Positions 9,374 to 18,100 of a stretch of DNA of 64,000 nt are shown piece after piece. Position 1 is the stretch's first letter. Every line of letters begins with the position of its first letter. Source of the DNA: Rhizobiaceae bacterium (GTDB lineage: Bacteria; Pseudomonadota; Alphaproteobacteria; Rhizobiales; Rhizobiaceae); the NCBI GenBank assembly GCA_017643495.1, contig JAEPNK010000001.1, positions 1,469,623 through 1,533,622 on the forward strand. Direction: 5' to 3'. The notes beneath the pieces were generated by a model. That model searched no databases. It was not told where the DNA came from and worked only from the letters and a program-made list of their open reading frames with translations. Made by a program: the position numbers and the translations under genes.

Positions 9374-9552
9374 GGAACCCTTTTAACGTTTTTTGCCTTC
9401 CATAAACAGAAAAACCGTATCTGGGGAGCGGCAAATCATGCGAGGAAACAAATGGCGGTTTGTCGCACCCTTTGAACATTGTACTGGTTTATGTTTATTG
9501 ACAGGAAGAAAATGCGCAATATGGCCCGTGCGAAGGATTTTGGGAGAAGATA

Positions 9553-11250
9553 ATGGCAGATGAGTTGGAACCGCGAGAAAGCATGGAATTCGATGTGGTG
9601 ATTGTTGGAGCCGGTCCGGCCGGACTTGCCGCTGCAATCAAACTCAAACAGATCAATGCTGACATCAATGTCGTGGTTCTGGAAAAGGGCGCAGAAGTTG
9701 GTGCGCATATTCTCTCGGGTGCCGTGATTGATCCGGTGGCAGTCAACGAACTCCTTCCCGACTGGAAAGATGATGCGGACCACCCGTTCAAGGTGCCTGT
9801 GAAGGACGACATTTTTTACTTCCTGACAGAAAACGGGAAGTTCAGGCTTCCGAATTTTGGCATGCCGCCGCTAATGAACAACCACGGCAATTACATCGTC
9901 TCTCTTGGAAATGTTTGTCGCTGGCTTGCAGAAAAGGCTGAAGCGCTTGGTGTGGAAGTATATCCGGGTTTTGCTGCTGCAGAGCTTGTCTATAACGACG
10001 ACGGAAGCGTGAAAGGCGTTGCCACTGGCGACATGGGTGTACAAAAAGATGGTACACCCGGACCAATGTTTGAAAGAGGCATGGAACTGCATGGCAAGTA
10101 TGTGCTGTTTGGTGAAGGTGCCAGGGGTTCGCTGTCCAAGCAGTTGATCGCCAAATTTGACTTGGCAAAGGACGCTTCTCCGCCCAAGTTCGGTATTGGC
10201 TTCAAGGAGCTTTGGGAACTTGACCCTTCCAAGCACAGCGAAGGGACGGTCCAGCATTCTCTGGGATGGCCGCTTTCAACTGACCAGGATGGCGGTTCAT
10301 TCATATATCACATCGAGAACAACCAGGCCTATGTGGGGTATGTTGTGGCCCTTGGCTACAAGAACCCGTACCTTTCTCCTTTTCAAGAGTTCCAGCGTTT
10401 CAAGAAGCATCCGTCGGTTGCTCCTTTGCTGGAAGGTGGAAAGCGCGTTTCCTACGGATCGCGCGCCATCACGCAGGGTGGCTGGCAATCCGTGCCAAAG
10501 CTTTCATTCCCGGGCGGCGCCCTGATCGGCTGTTCAGCCGGTTTCGTGAATGTGCCGCGGATCAAGGGATCGCATAATGCCATGCTCTCGGGAATGCTGG
10601 CGGCTGAACATGTTGCCGAGGCATTGAAAGCCGGGCGCGCAAGCGATGAACTGCTTTCCTATGAGGAAGCCTGGCGCTCCAGTGCCATCGGCAAGGACTT
10701 GAAACCTGTACGCAATGTAAAACCACTGGTCAGCAAATACGGGACTGTATTGGGAATGATCCTTGGTGGTGTGGACATGTGGTGCAATACACTGTTCGGC
10801 GGGTGGTCGCCCTTTGGCACAATGAAGCATGCGAAAGCTGATTATCAGGCAACCGAGCCTGCCAGCAAGCATCAGCCGATTGACTACCCCAAGCCGGATG
10901 GGGTCATGACCTTTGACCGATCATCATCTGTCTTCCTCTCTGGCACCAATCATGAGGAGAACCAGCCAACCCACTTGAAGGTTGCCGATCTTGATCTTCA
11001 AAAGCAATCGGAACTGTTTGAGTTTGCCGGTCCGTCGACCCGGTATTGTCCGGTGGGGGTTTACGAGTGGGTGGATGCAAAAGGTGACGCCATACCTGCA
11101 GGCAAGGAGGCTGAAGCGCAGGATGCTGTTTTCGTCATTAACAGTCAGAATTGCGTGCATTGCAAAACTTGTGACATCAAGGACCCCAACCAGAATATCA
11201 ATTGGACAACACCCCAGGGAGGTGAGGGGCCGGTTTATCCAAACATGTAA
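9553..11250 (+). CDS. Electron transfer flavoprotein-ubiquinone oxidoreductase
   Basis: 565-residue membrane-associated flavoprotein that passes electrons from ETF (fatty-acid and amino-acid oxidation) to ubiquinone. The FAD-binding dinucleotide motif VGAGPAGLAAA is at about residues 17-27. The quinone/membrane region lies mid-protein, and the C-terminus carries the 4Fe-4S cysteines: YCPVG near 499 and CVHCKTCDIKDP near 533-544. Full family length. The start ATG at 9553 follows GGGAGAAG. It is transcribed alone. Acyl-CoA dehydrogenases and etfAB that feed it are not in the window. Confidence 0.94.
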   Translation: MADELEPRESMEFDVVIVGAGPAGLAAAIKLKQINADINVVVLEKGAEVGAHILSGAVIDPVAVNELLPDWKDDADHPFKVPVKDDIFYFLTENGKFRLPNFGMPPLMNNHGNYIVSLGNVCRWLAEKAEALGVEVYPGFAAAELVYNDDGSVKGVATGDMGVQKDGTPGPMFERGMELHGKYVLFGEGARGSLSKQLIAKFDLAKDASPPKFGIGFKELWELDPSKHSEGTVQHSLGWPLSTDQDGGSFIYHIENNQAYVGYVVALGYKNPYLSPFQEFQRFKKHPSVAPLLEGGKRVSYGSRAITQGGWQSVPKLSFPGGALIGCSAGFVNVPRIKGSHNAMLSGMLAAEHVAEALKAGRASDELLSYEEAWRSSAIGKDLKPVRNVKPLVSKYGTVLGMILGGVDMWCNTLFGGWSPFGTMKHAKADYQATEPASKHQPIDYPKPDGVMTFDRSSSVFLSGTNHEENQPTHLKVADLDLQKQSELFEFAGPSTRYCPVGVYEWVDAKGDAIPAGKEAEAQDAVFVINSQNCVHCKTCDIKDPNQNINWTTPQGGEGPVYPNM

Positions 11251-11268
11251 GCCAAAATCCGGGCTATT

Positions 11269-11295
11269 GGCTGGACGCAAATCCTGCGTCTGGCC
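11269..11295. repeat. Hairpin between convergent etfQO and CBS genes
   Basis: Eleven-pair imperfect stem GGCTGGACGCA / TGCGTCTGGCC with two G-T pairs and an AATCC loop. No U-tract follows on either strand, so it could be a weak or Rho-assisted terminator. Confidence 0.45.
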
Positions 11296-11331
11296 ATCCC
11301 TAAATATAGCAGCCGTCCAACAGTGGGGTTT

Positions 11332-11760
11332 TCACCCTGCTATGTAGTGCTTGAGGTCTTCAGCATCCTGTTCGGCCTGCTCGATCTTTCTCTTGACCAC
11401 ATCGCCGATTGATATGATTCCGCGAAGCTCTCCCTTCATGATGACGGGCAGATGACGGAAACGGCCGACAGTCATTTTCTGCATTGCGACGTCAATTGAG
11501 TCGGTATCGACACAATGTATGACTTTCTCGGTCATCGAAGTTGAGACTTTGTCAGAAAGCGCTTTGGCACCATGACGTGCAATGTGCTTGACGATGTCAC
11601 GCTCGGAAACAATCCCGCAAACCTTGCCCTGAGGGTCAAGTACGACAGTCGCCCCTACCTTGTGTCTGGTCAGGAGATTGCAGACTTCTTCAAGGCTGGC
11701 ATCAGCATTCGTGGTAATGACTTCACGCCCCTTGCTTGCAAGAATTTCGCCAACTGACAT
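11332..11760 (-). CDS. Tandem CBS-domain protein
   Basis: 142 residues made almost entirely of two CBS motifs: the first about residues 10-65 (VGATVVLDPQGKVCGIVSERD), the second about 75-130 (RHLPVIMKGELRGIISIGDV). Such Bateman modules usually bind adenine nucleotides and regulate a partner. There is no attached catalytic or membrane domain, so the partner acts in trans and is unknown. A GGAGG ribosome site precedes the ATG at 11760. It is convergent with etfQO; no operon partner is obvious. Confidence 0.88.
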   Translation of the reverse strand: MSVGEILASKGREVITTNADASLEEVCNLLTRHKVGATVVLDPQGKVCGIVSERDIVKHIARHGAKALSDKVSTSMTEKVIHCVDTDSIDVAMQKMTVGRFRHLPVIMKGELRGIISIGDVVKRKIEQAEQDAEDLKHYIAG

Positions 11761-11904
11761 GAATACCTCCCTGAATTATCCACTCAAAGGGAAAGTTTAG
11801 GGCAAAATGTGACAGTAAGCCAATCGCAAAGTCTTACGTATTTTGACAATACGACAGTTATCATCGAAAGGGCGGGGCTGAATTGCACCTGGAAAGGGGC
11901 CGGA

Positions 11905-13029
11905 TCAGGACGCACGCATGACAAAAAACTTGCTGTCAGGTTCCAGTATTTTTCCCGGAATGCGGAACGACACGACACCGCCCCTGCCGCGTTCAGCAGT
12001 TTCTTCGATCCAGAGTTCGCCGCCTCGTGCCTCAATCAACCTTTTCGATGCCTCGAGGCCAAAACCATTGGTATCATCTTCAATAGCAGGTCCGGAAGGT
12101 GGCTCGCCAGCAGTAAAATGAACAGGGGAAAAGCCTGGCCCGTCATCCCTGACAGTAAAGATGAGATTGGACTTTACGGTCTTCACGTCTACTGCGACTT
12201 CTCCATTCGCGTGCTTGCATGCATTGTCAATCAGGTTCCTCATGACAATGTCGAGTACGAATTTCTCGCAATGCAGTGATGCTGAAGGATAAACAAAATC
12301 GTATTTCTTCAGGGGGTCAAGAAGCGCAATGATGTCGAGACACCATTTGCCGAATTCAAAATCAGACATCAAACCCGTTTGCGGCTTGTCTTTCTTGGCT
12401 TGCCGCATGACTTCATCCAGCTGGGCAAGTGCGTTTTCGATAATGTCTTTGCCCTTGTTCAGCAGTTGAAGCTTGTTGTCACCCAGATCGGTAAAGTCTT
12501 TCAGAACCAGGTCCTTGATCATTCCAATCTGCCTGAGCGGTGCCCTGAGGTCATGTGCAATCGTGTTGGAAAGAATGCGCAAGTCATTCTTTTCCCGTTT
12601 TGCGACTTCAAGGCTCTCAAACAGATATTTCTCGGTTTGTTTCAGGTGGGTAATGTCAAATGCAATGCCCAAGATTCCGATAATTTTATCATCATTGAAA
12701 ACAGGTGTCAGGATTGTATCCCAGTACATCTCGCGTGCCGGCATTGAAAGGACTTCTTCAAACCGGTACGAACCTCTTGAGTTCAAACAGCGACTGTAAT
12801 TGATTGAGACCGTTTCCGCGAAACGTGGCGGGAAGAACTCTTCCGGCGTTTTACCTGCGATCTCTCCACTATCCATGCCGGTGGCAAGCATATGGGCTTT
12901 GTTGAGTTTGCGGTAGCGAAACGTCTTTTCATTTTCCACTTCGATCAGGAAGATCGGAATTGGAAACCCGTCAATGCTTGCTTCGAGGGATTGAAGATCG
13001 CTGGTGTGGCTGATCTGTTCAAAATTCAT
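11905..13029 (-). CDS. PAS-domain sensor histidine kinase, cytoplasmic orphan
   Basis: 374 residues without membrane segment or signal peptide. A PAS domain covers about residues 20-135, a short coiled linker follows, and the dimerisation/phosphoacceptor helix carries the catalytic His in IAHDLRAPLRQIG (near 160-172). The ATPase domain has the N-box NLIDNACKHANG near 270 and the G-box DDGPGFSP near 298, then GFGLEASKRL. The PAS sequence near residue 80 (SRGSYRFEEV) is typical of ligand-sensing folds. No response regulator gene lies beside it, so its phosphoryl acceptor is elsewhere. The signal is unknown. Confidence 0.88.
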   Translation of the reverse strand: MNFEQISHTSDLQSLEASIDGFPIPIFLIEVENEKTFRYRKLNKAHMLATGMDSGEIAGKTPEEFFPPRFAETVSINYSRCLNSRGSYRFEEVLSMPAREMYWDTILTPVFNDDKIIGILGIAFDITHLKQTEKYLFESLEVAKREKNDLRILSNTIAHDLRAPLRQIGMIKDLVLKDFTDLGDNKLQLLNKGKDIIENALAQLDEVMRQAKKDKPQTGLMSDFEFGKWCLDIIALLDPLKKYDFVYPSASLHCEKFVLDIVMRNLIDNACKHANGEVAVDVKTVKSNLIFTVRDDGPGFSPVHFTAGEPPSGPAIEDDTNGFGLEASKRLIEARGGELWIEETAERGRGGVVSFRIPGKILEPDSKFFVMRAS

Positions 13030-13294
13030 GAGGGGGCTTCCTTCGCCACGATGGGTATCGTGTAGTTGGGCTCACCTCTGCGATATCCACACTTTCTCGC
13101 GAACCGAGCAATAAAACTTCTGTTATTCCTGTATGTTATTTACCTTTCGGCAAAAAATCTGCTCTTGGTCGCATCACAATTTGCTTATTGGAATTTATAG
13201 ACGGAAAATCGCAGGCTCGGCAACAAATGTACATCAATTTCATATGCTTGGCCCTGCCAAACATCAATTATTGGGACTATGAGGCCTGCTTCTG

Positions 13295-14236
13295 ATGTTT
13301 CGGGTTATGAGAATACTGGCACAGCTTGCTGTTCTGCCATTAATTGCTGCGGTGATTCTCGGGTTTTTCGGGTGGGTTCACCCGGCCCTCGATACCTTCT
13401 CCCATTTCAGGTTGCACTTGTCGGTTGGCCTGCTGGGTTGTGTAATCGCATTGTTTTTCTTGCGCACACCGGGCACCGCGATTGCCACTTTGCTTGTCGC
13501 AGTTGGAGGGTTGTATTCGGCATTGCCCGGAACAGTTTTGTCAGCCCGCGCCTTGGAAGCAAATCCGGATTTGCCGGTTTATTCGCTCTTTCATTTCAAC
13601 TTGCTTCTCAACAACCCCGAGAAGGAGCGTGTGCTGGGTGTTATCAAAAAGCTTGATCCGGACCTGGTAACCGTGACGGAACAATCACCTGAATGGCGAA
13701 AGCAGTTTGAAAAAATTGAAGGCAATTGGCCGCACAAATATGAATGTCGTCAATCCGGGCAGTGGAATGCCACAACACTGTATTCGAAATGGCCAATTGA
13801 GCCGGGCAGCGAGTTCTGCGGCGTCTACTCTGCCATGGCGCGTATCAACCTTGTTGCCCCCGATGGACGTCCACTTACATTTGCTGCCGCCCACATGCGA
13901 TGGCCCTGGCCTGCGAGTGGTCCCGAACAGCTTGAAATCCTGTCTCCCGATATTGCCAGCTTCGGAAATGATGCAATTGTGGCGGGTGATTTCAACGCAG
14001 TCACATGGTCCTGGGCTGTCCGCAAATTTGCTGCTTTGGGCGGTTTGACAATTGTGCCGGGAATAGGTTCGACATGGATGGCGGACGAACCAGTCATCAG
14101 CAAATGGTTTTGGGCAGGCCTGCCGATTGACAACGTTATGAGCAAGGGTGCAGTTCGTGTCTTGTCGGCCAAAACGCTTGAAGATATTGGCTCCGATCAC
14201 CTGCCCATACTGGTGGAATTCCAGCTTTCCCGCTGA
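13295..14236 (+). CDS. Membrane-tethered endonuclease/exonuclease/phosphatase-fold protein
   Basis: 313 residues. Three hydrophobic segments within residues 1-80 anchor the protein; the rest is an EEP-fold catalytic domain. Metal and catalytic residues are recognisable: Glu in TVTEQSPEW (near 127), HMRWPWP (near 198), AGDFNA (near 229), the IDN segment near 272 and GSDHLP near 299. The fold hydrolyses phosphodiesters or phosphomonoesters, including phospholipid headgroups, inositol phosphates and nucleic acids; the substrate here is unknown. The anchored arrangement places the catalytic domain probably on the periplasmic side. The L,D-transpeptidase gene follows closely downstream. Confidence 0.83.
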   Translation: MFRVMRILAQLAVLPLIAAVILGFFGWVHPALDTFSHFRLHLSVGLLGCVIALFFLRTPGTAIATLLVAVGGLYSALPGTVLSARALEANPDLPVYSLFHFNLLLNNPEKERVLGVIKKLDPDLVTVTEQSPEWRKQFEKIEGNWPHKYECRQSGQWNATTLYSKWPIEPGSEFCGVYSAMARINLVAPDGRPLTFAAAHMRWPWPASGPEQLEILSPDIASFGNDAIVAGDFNAVTWSWAVRKFAALGGLTIVPGIGSTWMADEPVISKWFWAGLPIDNVMSKGAVRVLSAKTLEDIGSDHLPILVEFQLSR

Positions 14237-14348
14237 GCTTGCAGGGCCTGTTTCAAACTCACGTATTCGTTATGAAACTCTGCTGGCATTTGATGCATTA
14301 AGAGCGTATCCGGGCACAGTGTTCAAAGAGTTTTACAGCGATAGAAAA

Positions 14349-15065
14349 TTGACAAAGAATCCTCCCATTTTTTCAAGGCGCAGTTTGCTTTCAGGCTTGG
14401 GCGCATCCTCTACACTTGCACTGGCTGGTTGTGCTTCATTACCACGTGGTGAAAACAGGCAACCATTCTTCAACCGTACATCTTCTGCCGACAGGGAATT
14501 GCCATCAGTTCAGGACACTGATCTGGCGCTGGCATACGGTCCGAGACCGAATGAACAGTTTCCAATTCCGGCAGTAAACCTGAACGAGGTGCCTGAAAGA
14601 TTCTACCGTCGGCGTATCAGGTATGACAGTAGGGAAAAACCTGGCACGATCATCGTGGATACAGGTAATTTTTATCTCTATCACATTGAGCGTGGTGGAT
14701 ATGCGTGGCGTTATGGTGTTGGGCTGGGACGCGCCGGTTTTGCGTGGTCGGGACGTGCGAAGGTTCGCTGGAAGCAAAAATGGCCTAAATGGACACCACC
14801 TGCGGAGATGATTGCCCGTCGACCTGAACTGGAAAAATGGAGTGTGGAAAACGGTGGCATGCCTCCCGGTCCGACAAACCCGCTCGGGTCCCGTGCCTTG
14901 TACATTTTCGAAGGCAATGTGGACACACTTTATCGTATCCATGGCACGCCGGAACACCGGTCAATCGGCAAGGCGGTTTCCAGCGGTTGCGTCAGGATGA
15001 TACATCAGGATGTCATACATTTGTATGACCGTGTTCGCCCCGGCTCTGATATTCTGGTCTACTGA
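14349..15065 (+). CDS. L,D-transpeptidase (YkuD) lipoprotein
   Basis: About 238 residues. The mature part is a YkuD domain with the active-site pattern HGTPEHRSIGK and SSGCVRM near the C-terminus; the Cys is the acyl-enzyme nucleophile forming 3-3 peptidoglycan cross-links or attaching proteins to the wall. No ATG is available at the N-terminus. TTG at 14349 gives MTKNPPIFSRRSLLSGL, which leads into a combined twin-arginine and lipobox signal (SRRSLL then LAGC); GTG at 14319 is the alternative. The protein is therefore predicted to be exported by Tat or Sec and lipidated at the Cys. It lies 112 bp after the EEP gene. Confidence 0.8.
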   Translation: MTKNPPIFSRRSLLSGLGASSTLALAGCASLPRGENRQPFFNRTSSADRELPSVQDTDLALAYGPRPNEQFPIPAVNLNEVPERFYRRRIRYDSREKPGTIIVDTGNFYLYHIERGGYAWRYGVGLGRAGFAWSGRAKVRWKQKWPKWTPPAEMIARRPELEKWSVENGGMPPGPTNPLGSRALYIFEGNVDTLYRIHGTPEHRSIGKAVSSGCVRMIHQDVIHLYDRVRPGSDILVY

Positions 15066-15132
15066 TTGAATTGCGGGGCGTAATCCTCACGGAACGCCCC
15101 TCGTTGCCATGTCAGGCCGAATGGAGAAAACA

Positions 15133-15843
15133 ATGACCGAGCAAAAGAAACCGATTGAGCTTTTCTACTGGCCTACACCAAATGGCTGGAAAATCTCGGT
15201 TATGCTTGAGGAACTCGGCGTTCCCTACAATGTCAACTATGTCAACATAGGCAAGGGCGATCAGTTCAAACCTGATTTCCTAAAAATTTCGCCAAACAAC
15301 CGGATGCCGGCAATCATTGATCCGGAAGGTCCGGATGGAACGGAGATTTCGGTTTTCGAATCCGGAGCCATACTCCAGTATTTGGGGCGCAAGTTTGATC
15401 GCTTCTATCCGGCGGACGAACGAGGTCGGGTTGCCGTTGACCAGTGGTTGATGTGGCAAATGGGAGGGCTTGGGCCAATGGCTGGCCAAACTCATCATTT
15501 CAGGGTCTATGCGCCGGAACAGGTTCCTTATGCAATCGACCGCTATACGAACGAAGTGAACAGGCTTTACGGCGTCATGAACAAGCAATTGAAAGACCGC
15601 GATTATCTTGCGGAAGACTATTCCATTGCCGATATGGCCTGCATCGGTTGGGCAATCCTGTGGGAGCGCCAAGGACAGAATATTGAAGAATTCCCAAACC
15701 TGGAAAAATGGGTTGAGCGCATGAGAAGTCGGCCAGCTGTCGAGAAGGGGCTCAAGCTTGGCATAGAAAAACGGGAACAAAGCAATCCCAAAGACAAGGA
15801 AAGCCAAAAAATCCTGTTTGGCCAGAAAGCATCCAAACAGTGA
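15133..15843 (+). CDS. Glutathione S-transferase, YghU/Ure2p-like
   Basis: 236-residue cytosolic GST. The thioredoxin-like N-terminal domain (residues 8-85) begins IELFYWPTPNGWKIS, with the Asn-Gly-x-Lys pattern of the nu class that binds glutathione without a catalytic Tyr/Ser. It is followed by NRMPAIIDP (cis-Pro region) and the ES glutathione-binding pair. An all-helical C-terminal domain follows. ATG 15133 is preferred to 15121 because GGAG at 15124-15127 is spaced for it. In related proteins disulfide-reductase activity is reported; the function here is not proven. Its stop overlaps the next gene. Confidence 0.87.
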   Translation: MTEQKKPIELFYWPTPNGWKISVMLEELGVPYNVNYVNIGKGDQFKPDFLKISPNNRMPAIIDPEGPDGTEISVFESGAILQYLGRKFDRFYPADERGRVAVDQWLMWQMGGLGPMAGQTHHFRVYAPEQVPYAIDRYTNEVNRLYGVMNKQLKDRDYLAEDYSIADMACIGWAILWERQGQNIEEFPNLEKWVERMRSRPAVEKGLKLGIEKREQSNPKDKESQKILFGQKASKQ

Positions 15844-16229
15844 GATATTTGCTCCTCCTTGCCTGTTTGGTTTCGGGGTTTCTGGTCTCTCCTGCGCAGT
15901 CAGAGTTTCTTGGCGATGAATGGATAAGCGAACAGGAAATGCAGCGGCAGTCGCGTTTCGCAAGACGTCACAATCTGGTGCTTGCCGACCTTCAGTGTAA
16001 ATTTCATGAAAATATTGAGGCGCCCGGTCGCGAGCATGTTCTGTTTCGCGCCGATTTCATGCGCCCGCCTGCGCCGGTTGCCTGGGGCTGGACTTTTGAA
16101 GCCAACGGACCAAACCCGTTACCCGAGGAGCAGGCCAGAAAAGCAGGCTTCGAAGTGGTGGGAGAAGATTATTATGAAATTACCGGCGTAACGTGGGTGC
16201 GTTGCAAACTGTGGCATCGTTTGCCCTGA
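15840..16229 (+). CDS. Small secreted protein of unknown function
   Basis: 129 residues beginning with a clear signal peptide (MRYLLLLACLVSGFLVSPAQS, cleavage probably after AQS). GTG at 15840 overlaps the GST stop (GTGA), suggesting co-transcription. The mature part has two cysteines (LQCKFH and VRCKLW), which could form a disulfide, and several Trp. I do not recognise a family. Confidence 0.68.
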   Translation: MRYLLLLACLVSGFLVSPAQSEFLGDEWISEQEMQRQSRFARRHNLVLADLQCKFHENIEAPGREHVLFRADFMRPPAPVAWGWTFEANGPNPLPEEQARKAGFEVVGEDYYEITGVTWVRCKLWHRLP

Positions 16230-16260
16230 CGTGGAGACCTGACAGTATCCTGGAATCAGA

Positions 16261-16282
16261 AAGCCCCCGTTACCGGGGGCTT
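16261..16282. terminator. Rho-independent terminator, probably bidirectional
   Basis: AAGCCCCCG-TTAC-CGGGGGCTT perfect nine-pair stem between convergent genes; short T-rich segments follow on both strands. Confidence 0.8.
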
Positions 16283-16309
16283 TCGTCTTGTCTTGTTAAT
16301 TGTCAGCTC

Positions 16310-16654
16310 TCAGAGCTTGTTCCATTTTTGGGTCTTGCAGAAAATCTTGAGTGCACAGCCCTTCAGACTCATTTTTGAACCAGTGACCTTGGCCGAGCCG
16401 GAATATTCCTTGCCGTCAGCAGGGTCTGTGATTGTGCCATTATAGCTGCCGCCGTTCCCGGACATTTTTCCAATCCGTTGTCCGGAATATTTGCCGGTCA
16501 CGAGCTGGATACAATAGGAACCGCCACATTTGGCAATTTTTGCAGTTTCACCGCTTTGGGTTTTCCAGTTCCCCACAATTGGCTCGGCAAAGGCAATTGT
16601 TGTTCCGGCCAGCAGTGCAGCTGCTGTGATAATCAATGTCCTGGTGGTTTTCAT
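16310..16654 (-). CDS. Secreted DUF2147-like protein
   Basis: 114 residues with a signal peptide (MKTTRTLIITAAALLAG, cleavage probably after AFA). The mature domain starts EPIVGNWKTQSGE, the hallmark beginning of DUF2147 periplasmic proteins, and carries four cysteines (CGGSYC, KGCALKIFC) that may form disulfides. Start ATG 16654 follows GAGGAG. Function unknown; relatives are small beta-barrel-like secreted proteins. It is shorter than the roughly 140 residues I expect for the family. Confidence 0.78.
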   Translation of the reverse strand: MKTTRTLIITAAALLAGTTIAFAEPIVGNWKTQSGETAKIAKCGGSYCIQLVTGKYSGQRIGKMSGNGGSYNGTITDPADGKEYSGSAKVTGSKMSLKGCALKIFCKTQKWNKL

Positions 16655-17184
16655 GATATTCTCCTCACATCCACATAATCGAAGAAAACCCCGAATTGAC
16701 GTAAACGTCAATATGATTTTGCACGCGTAACCGCGATTTTGTGTCGTGTGGCTTACGATTTCGCAGTGCATTGGCCAAACTTGGAGAAGGGTTGGCTGTC
16801 GAAACTTCGGTCAAATTTTATTCAAATGCAAAATGCCATCGGCGGTAATGGTTACCGACAGGTTGAAAACCAAACCTGAATCCCGGGTTAAAAACGTTTT
16901 ATCTTGTTGATTCTACTGTCATTTGTTCGTGAATCAGACGTTAAATTAGGATTTCGTTTTGAAATTGTTTGAACCTCGTTAAGCATTGTTTTTAAGCGGG
17001 GATTCAGAGCCTGGCGGCATGATCAGCCCATCGGAACAACAAGACCGGGTTAGCCGGCACCGAGACCAGAAAAAGAGAAAAGACCAGGTCAACCTGGCAG
17101 AAACGCTCTGAAAAGGAATGGCAGGGAAACAGGCCGAATAAGGGCCTGGCCAATTGAAAGAATAGGGAAACAGGGGAGATACCC
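16655..17184. other. 530-bp region without a confident gene
   Basis: The left part is AT-rich and should hold the promoter of the DUF2147 gene (minus strand); the right part leads into the Sel1-like gene. A 30-codon reading frame at 17019-17111 (MISPSEQQDR..., rich in Lys/Arg) has only a weak ribosome site and is not called. I see no tRNA-like fold, long repeat or terminator here. Confidence 0.5.
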
Positions 17185-17457
17185 ATGGCATATTTGGATA
17201 CACTGAATACCGCTTATTTTGAAATGGACACGGCATCTGCAGGCACCGCCAATGCATTGTATGAGTTGGGACTTATCTATGCGACAGGCCGTGATGGCGA
17301 GCAGGATATGGTTGCCGCACACAAATGGTTCAACATTGCCGCATTCCGGGGCATGGAAGAAGCCAGGTTGCGTCGTGAGGAAATTGCCCGTGACATGACC
17401 CGTAGTGAAATCCGCATTGCCCAGCGCGAAGCACGCGAATGGATTACCCAGCACTAA
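17185..17457 (+). CDS. Small Sel1-repeat-like protein
   Basis: 90 residues. Residues 20-60 form one Sel1/TPR-like helical hairpin: ALYELGLIYATGRDG followed by VAAHKWFNIAAFRG, the classic Sel1 spacing. The C-terminal third is a charged helix (ARLRREEIARDMTRSEIRIA). AGGGGAGA precedes the ATG. No signal peptide. A single-repeat protein of this size is probably a partner-binding adaptor, but its target is unknown. Confidence 0.8.
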   Translation: MAYLDTLNTAYFEMDTASAGTANALYELGLIYATGRDGEQDMVAAHKWFNIAAFRGMEEARLRREEIARDMTRSEIRIAQREAREWITQH

Positions 17458-17592
17458 TTGCCTTGACTAAACCCGGAAAGGAAATTCCGGAAATTGACAA
17501 CAAGAACGCGACAAGCGTCTACAAGACAAAAGAATGCAGAAAATGCATCACTCGGGGGCACCGGATATTATCCGGTATTGTGAAGTGACGTA

Positions 17593-17637
17593 ACGGAAGT
17601 GGATGAATTGGTCTCATCCGGCTTCCGTTTTGTTTTT
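17593..17637 (+). terminator. Rho-independent terminator after the Sel1-like gene
   Basis: Arms ACGGAAG / CTTCCGT and GGATGA / TCATCC (17593-17606 with 17614-17628) form an interrupted 13-bp stem followed by T-rich sequence to 17637. A second, tiny perfect inverted repeat (ACCGGATA/TATCCGGT) lies just upstream at 17560-17576. Confidence 0.78.
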
Positions 17638-17710
17638 CTGGGAAAAGCCTGCATTGCCATCGTCATACTGAAACCTTACAAGAGGCCCGTAAATCACGCA
17701 GGGGCAGGTT

Positions 17711-18100
17711 ATGGGAAAAGGCAGCAGCAGGTTCGAACAGGGCATGGCAACACGCCGTGCTGTACTTGGCGATTCACATGTCGACAGGGCTGTCGAGGGT
17801 ACGACGGATTTCAACGAACCTTTTCAAACGCTTATCACAGAAGGCGCTTGGGGAAAGGTATGGTCCGGTCCACACTGGACACACCGCGAAAGGTCCATGG
17901 TGACCATTGCGCTTCTTGCCGCGTTGGGACATGACGAAGAAGTTGCCATGCATGTGCGCGCGACTGCAAATACCGGCGCCACGCGGGAAGATATTTGTGA
18001 ATCGCTGATGCACGTCGCCATTTATGCGGGGGTTCCTGCTGCAAACCGGGCCTTCAAGATTGCTGCCCGTGAACTCGACAAGATGGAGAAAGGTGAATGA
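17711..18100 (+). CDS. pcaC: 4-carboxymuconolactone decarboxylase PcaC
   Basis: 129-residue all-helical CMD/AhpD-fold enzyme converting 4-carboxymuconolactone to beta-ketoadipate enol-lactone in protocatechuate degradation. Family features are WGKVWSGPHWTHRERSM (near 47-63), the LLAALGHDEE segment and the HVRATANTGATRED helix. Length matches stand-alone PcaC. ATG 17711 follows GGGGCAGG. The stop overlaps pcaH by ATGA. Its usual partners pcaD, pcaB and the LysR regulator pcaQ are absent from the window, so they must lie elsewhere. Confidence 0.93.
   Translation: MGKGSSRFEQGMATRRAVLGDSHVDRAVEGTTDFNEPFQTLITEGAWGKVWSGPHWTHRERSMVTIALLAALGHDEEVAMHVRATANTGATREDICESLMHVAIYAGVPAANRAFKIAARELDKMEKGE

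Noticed and set aside
11905-13029. Two-component pair around the PAS histidine kinase
   Set aside because: No receiver-domain gene lies on either side; the CBS protein next to it has no phosphoacceptor site.
14148-14348. Longer N-terminus for the L,D-transpeptidase reaching back to 14148
   Set aside because: It would overlap the EEP gene by about 90 bp in another frame and place the export signal at residue 75, where it could not work as a signal peptide.
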